Positions 6,477-8,258 of a DNA stretch of 8,258 bases are shown in pieces. The notes below the pieces were generated by a model. It saw only the letters and a list, made by a program, of their open reading frames with translations, was not told the origin of the DNA and did not search any database. This DNA is from Chitinophagales bacterium (GTDB taxonomy: Bacteria > Bacteroidota > Bacteroidia > Chitinophagales > UBA2359), in contig JAHDIA010000250.1 of NCBI GenBank assembly GCA_020631035.1, forward strand, positions 1 to 8,258. Reading direction: 5' to 3'. Positions within the stretch are counted from its first letter, which is position 1; every line of letters starts with the position of its first letter. Position numbers and translations under genes: made by a program.

Positions 6477-6494
6477 GGAGATTATTATTCTTTG
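6469..6494 (+). promoter_or_regulatory. Alternative hairpin competing with the long hairpin, before KDG kinase
   Basis: CAAAGAAT (6469-6476) is also a perfect 8-bp partner for ATTCTTTG at 6487-6494, with a 10-base loop. The same strand therefore has two identical partners, one upstream (6367-6374) and one downstream, and can use only one at a time. The second structure ends 21 bases before the kinase ATG. A switch in folding is an inference. Confidence 0.35.
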
Positions 6495-6515
6495 AAAAAG
6501 AAAAAAACTGTTTGT

Positions 6516-7550
6516 ATGAAGAAGATAGTCACATTTGGTGAAATAATGTTGCGGCTCAGTCCTCCTGGATTCAAAAGATTCTCACAAACATATCAATTTG
6601 ATGTGGTCTATGGTGGGGGCGAAAGCAATGTCGCCGTTTCCTTAGCAAACTATGGTTTCAATAGCCATTTCGTTTCCCGCATACCCGATAACGACATTGG
6701 GCAATGTGCCATTATGGAACTGAGAAAAAGGAATGTACAAACCAATCACATTATCAGAGAAGGTGAACGGTTGGGCATTTACTTTCTAGAAACTGGTGCC
6801 GTCAGTAGAGGCAGCAAAGTCATCTACGATAGAGCTAATTCAGGTATGGCGACCATCGCAAGTGGTATGATAGATTGGGACGAAATTTTCAAAGATGCCA
6901 ACTGGTTTCATTGGACAGGAATCACCCCTGCCCTATCACAAGGAGCAGCCGATGCCTGCCTAGAAGCCATTCAATCCGCCAACAAAAATGGCGTAACGGT
7001 TTCCACCGATCTCAATTACCGAAAAAAGCTTTGGAAATATGGCAAACAACCCAATGAGATTATGCCCAAATTGGTCGAAGGTTGCGATGTCATTCTTGGC
7101 AATGAAGAAGATGCCGAAAAACATTTTGGATTGCATCCCGAAGGAGTCGATGTCACACACGGCGAATCCGTTGATGGTCAGGCATACTTGTCTGTCCTAA
7201 AGCAACTTAAAAAAATGTTTCCAAGAGCCAAAAAGTTTATCACAACATTGCGTGGCTCCATCTCTGCCTCACACAACTCTTGGACGGGCGTACTATACGA
7301 TGGCGAAAAACTCTACGAAGCTCCCTCCTACGAAATCACCCACATTGTTGACCGTGTCGGAGGAGGAGACAGTTTTATGGCTGGCTTGATCTACGGTTTG
7401 TTGACTTACGAAAATGACCAAGATGCACTCAATTTTGCGGTAGCAGCCTCATGTCTCAAACACACCATCAAGGGCGACGCCAATCTTGTAACAGTGGCAG
7501 AGGTCGAAAAATTAATGTCTGGCGATAAAAGCGGTAGAGTATCAAGATAA
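6516..7550 (+). CDS. kdgK: 2-keto-3-deoxygluconate kinase (KDG kinase)
   Basis: PfkB-family sugar kinase of 344 residues: KDG + ATP to KDPG + ADP, cytoplasmic. The ATG at 6516 is preferred because MKKIVTFGEIMLRLSPPG is the normal family N terminus. The longer frame from TTG 6465 would add 17 Lys-rich residues encoded by the hairpin region. Counting from this ATG, GGGESNVAVSLA (33-44) is the first PfkB signature with the substrate-binding glycines, ERLGIYFLE is the sugar-contact strand, NYR (167-169) and GNEEDA (195-200) follow, and DRVGGGDSFMAGL (279-291) is the second signature with catalytic base D285. The length is usual. The aldolase starts 5 bases after its stop, so the two form an operon. 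The structured leader at 6367-6494 is a likely place for control. Its third-position C use looks higher than in the reductase gene just upstream. Confidence 0.93.
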   Translation: MKKIVTFGEIMLRLSPPGFKRFSQTYQFDVVYGGGESNVAVSLANYGFNSHFVSRIPDNDIGQCAIMELRKRNVQTNHIIREGERLGIYFLETGAVSRGSKVIYDRANSGMATIASGMIDWDEIFKDANWFHWTGITPALSQGAADACLEAIQSANKNGVTVSTDLNYRKKLWKYGKQPNEIMPKLVEGCDVILGNEEDAEKHFGLHPEGVDVTHGESVDGQAYLSVLKQLKKMFPRAKKFITTLRGSISASHNSWTGVLYDGEKLYEAPSYEITHIVDRVGGGDSFMAGLIYGLLTYENDQDALNFAVAASCLKHTIKGDANLVTVAEVEKLMSGDKSGRVSR

Positions 7551-7555
7551 GCATT

Positions 7556-8218
7556 ATGGATAGACTCAAAGTAGCACTATTGATGGAAGAACAAGGATTG
7601 GTTCCTTTGTTTTTTCACTCAGATATTGAAATATGCAAACAAGTACTCAAAGCTTGTTACGATGGTGGAGCCAGACTATTGGAATTTACCAATAGAGGAC
7701 TTTTTGCCCATGAGATATTTTCAGAACTAAGCAAATATGTAAGAGCAGATTTACCTGAAATGGTCCTTGGTGTAGGATCGGTCACCGATGCAGCTACAGC
7801 CTCAATGTATATGCAATGTGGCGCCTCCTTTGTTGTCACCCCAGCACTGAGAGAAGACATTGCACTATGCTGTAACCGCCGAAAAATCCTATGGTCTCCT
7901 GGTTGTGGTTCTCTTACCGAAATTTGCAGAGCCGAAGAATTGGGTTGCGAAATTGTCAAACTATTTCCAGGCAGCATTTACGGTCCCAAATTCATCAAAT
8001 CCATCAAAGGACCACAACCCTGGACCAAAGTGATGCCAACGGGCGGTGTCGCCCCTACTCAAGAAAACCTACAAACTTGGTTCGATGCAGGAGCAACTTG
8101 TGTTGGAATGGGTTCCAAACTCATTTCCAAAGATTTGGTTCGAGAAGCAAAATTCGAAGACTTATCCAAGCTCGTTGCCAATACACTCAAACTCATTACC
8201 AGCATTAGAAACAGATAA
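7556..8218 (+). CDS. eda: 2-keto-3-deoxy-6-phosphogluconate aldolase (KDPG aldolase)
   Basis: Class I aldolase of 220 residues, the usual length, that splits KDPG into pyruvate and glyceraldehyde 3-phosphate. This is the last step of alginate catabolism and is shared with Entner-Doudoroff. The Schiff-base lysine is K135 in EIVKLFPGS. The catalytic glutamate and phosphate-side arginine are E43 and R47 in EFTNRG. LGVGSVTD (71-78), TPAL (95-98), WSPGC (113-117) and MPTGGV (160-165) form the remaining parts of the TIM-barrel active site, and GMGSKLI (184-190) is the late phosphate-binding loop. The EFTNRG form differs from the EvTLRt of enterobacterial Eda but is, from memory, common in Bacteroidota copies (also named kdgA). 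ATG 7556 is the natural start, 5 bases after the kinase stop. The gene is complete and ends the unit. Confidence 0.93.
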   Translation: MDRLKVALLMEEQGLVPLFFHSDIEICKQVLKACYDGGARLLEFTNRGLFAHEIFSELSKYVRADLPEMVLGVGSVTDAATASMYMQCGASFVVTPALREDIALCCNRRKILWSPGCGSLTEICRAEELGCEIVKLFPGSIYGPKFIKSIKGPQPWTKVMPTGGVAPTQENLQTWFDAGATCVGMGSKLISKDLVREAKFEDLSKLVANTLKLITSIRNR

Positions 8219-8258
8219 CTTTTTTTTATAATTCTAATAGCAAGAATTTTTTATTTTT
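8219..8258 (+). terminator. Weak stem with T-tracts after the aldolase gene
   Basis: AATTCT (8230-8235) pairs with AGAATT (8243-8248) across a 7-base loop and is followed by TTTTATTTTT to the window edge. A run of Ts also precedes it (8220-8227). The stem is short and AT-only apart from one G-C pair. It is plausible as the end of the operon in a low-GC genome but not strong. Confidence 0.45.

Noticed and set aside
6465..6515. TTG at 6465 as the start of KDG kinase
   Set aside because: The extra 17 Lys-rich residues do not belong to the family, and the region is part of the hairpin. ATG 6516 gives the standard N terminus.
1..8258. CRISPR arrays, tRNA or rRNA genes, insertion sequences
   Set aside because: No regularly spaced repeats, no tRNA-like cloverleaf, no transposase reading frame and no terminal inverted repeats were seen, also not at the two joins.

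Overview
The window is a fragment of an alginate utilisation locus from a low-GC Bacteroidota bacterium, most likely a marine member of the Flavobacteriia. The evidence is a SusC-type TonB-dependent receptor piece, lipoprotein-style secretion signals, AT-rich genes, non-ATG starts, weak use of Shine-Dalgarno sequences, and the set of alginate enzymes itself. Every supported gene lies on the + strand.

Layout. 1-~320: an internal fragment of a SusC-like outer-membrane receptor. ~305-811: the C-terminal part of a probable surface glycan-binding lipoprotein of the kind found in alginate loci. 823-1743: a PL7 alginate lyase lipoprotein. 1744-1992: an intergenic region with a structured RNA candidate. 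1993-4272: a two-domain PL6 alginate lyase. 4272-~4955: the N-terminal third of a PL17 oligoalginate lyase. ~4955-5587: the C-terminal half (six membrane segments) of a major facilitator sugar-acid transporter. 5606-6367: a short-chain dehydrogenase, probably the DEH reductase. 6368-6515: a leader with a long imperfect inverted repeat and a possible alternative hairpin. 6516-7550: KDG kinase. 7556-8218: KDPG aldolase, followed by a T-rich weak terminator.

Together the genes describe one pathway. PL7 and PL6 cut polymeric alginate at the cell surface or in the periplasm, and PL17 releases the unsaturated monomer. The monomer becomes DEH and enters through the MFS carrier. The reductase makes KDG, the kinase makes KDPG, and the aldolase yields pyruvate plus glyceraldehyde 3-phosphate.

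Two things stand out. First, the window carries two abrupt fusions of gene fragments (near 300-325 and 4943-4960). Both change frame in the same direction and both remove the end of one locus gene and the beginning of a later one. They are either real deletions or assembly/scaffolding joins, and the sequence alone cannot decide. Second, the two non-coding gaps carry elements sharing short blocks (ATAGTAG and AAAAGCG/GGATAGC) inside otherwise different stems, which suggests a recurring structured RNA. The one before the kinase has two mutually exclusive pairings for the same strand.
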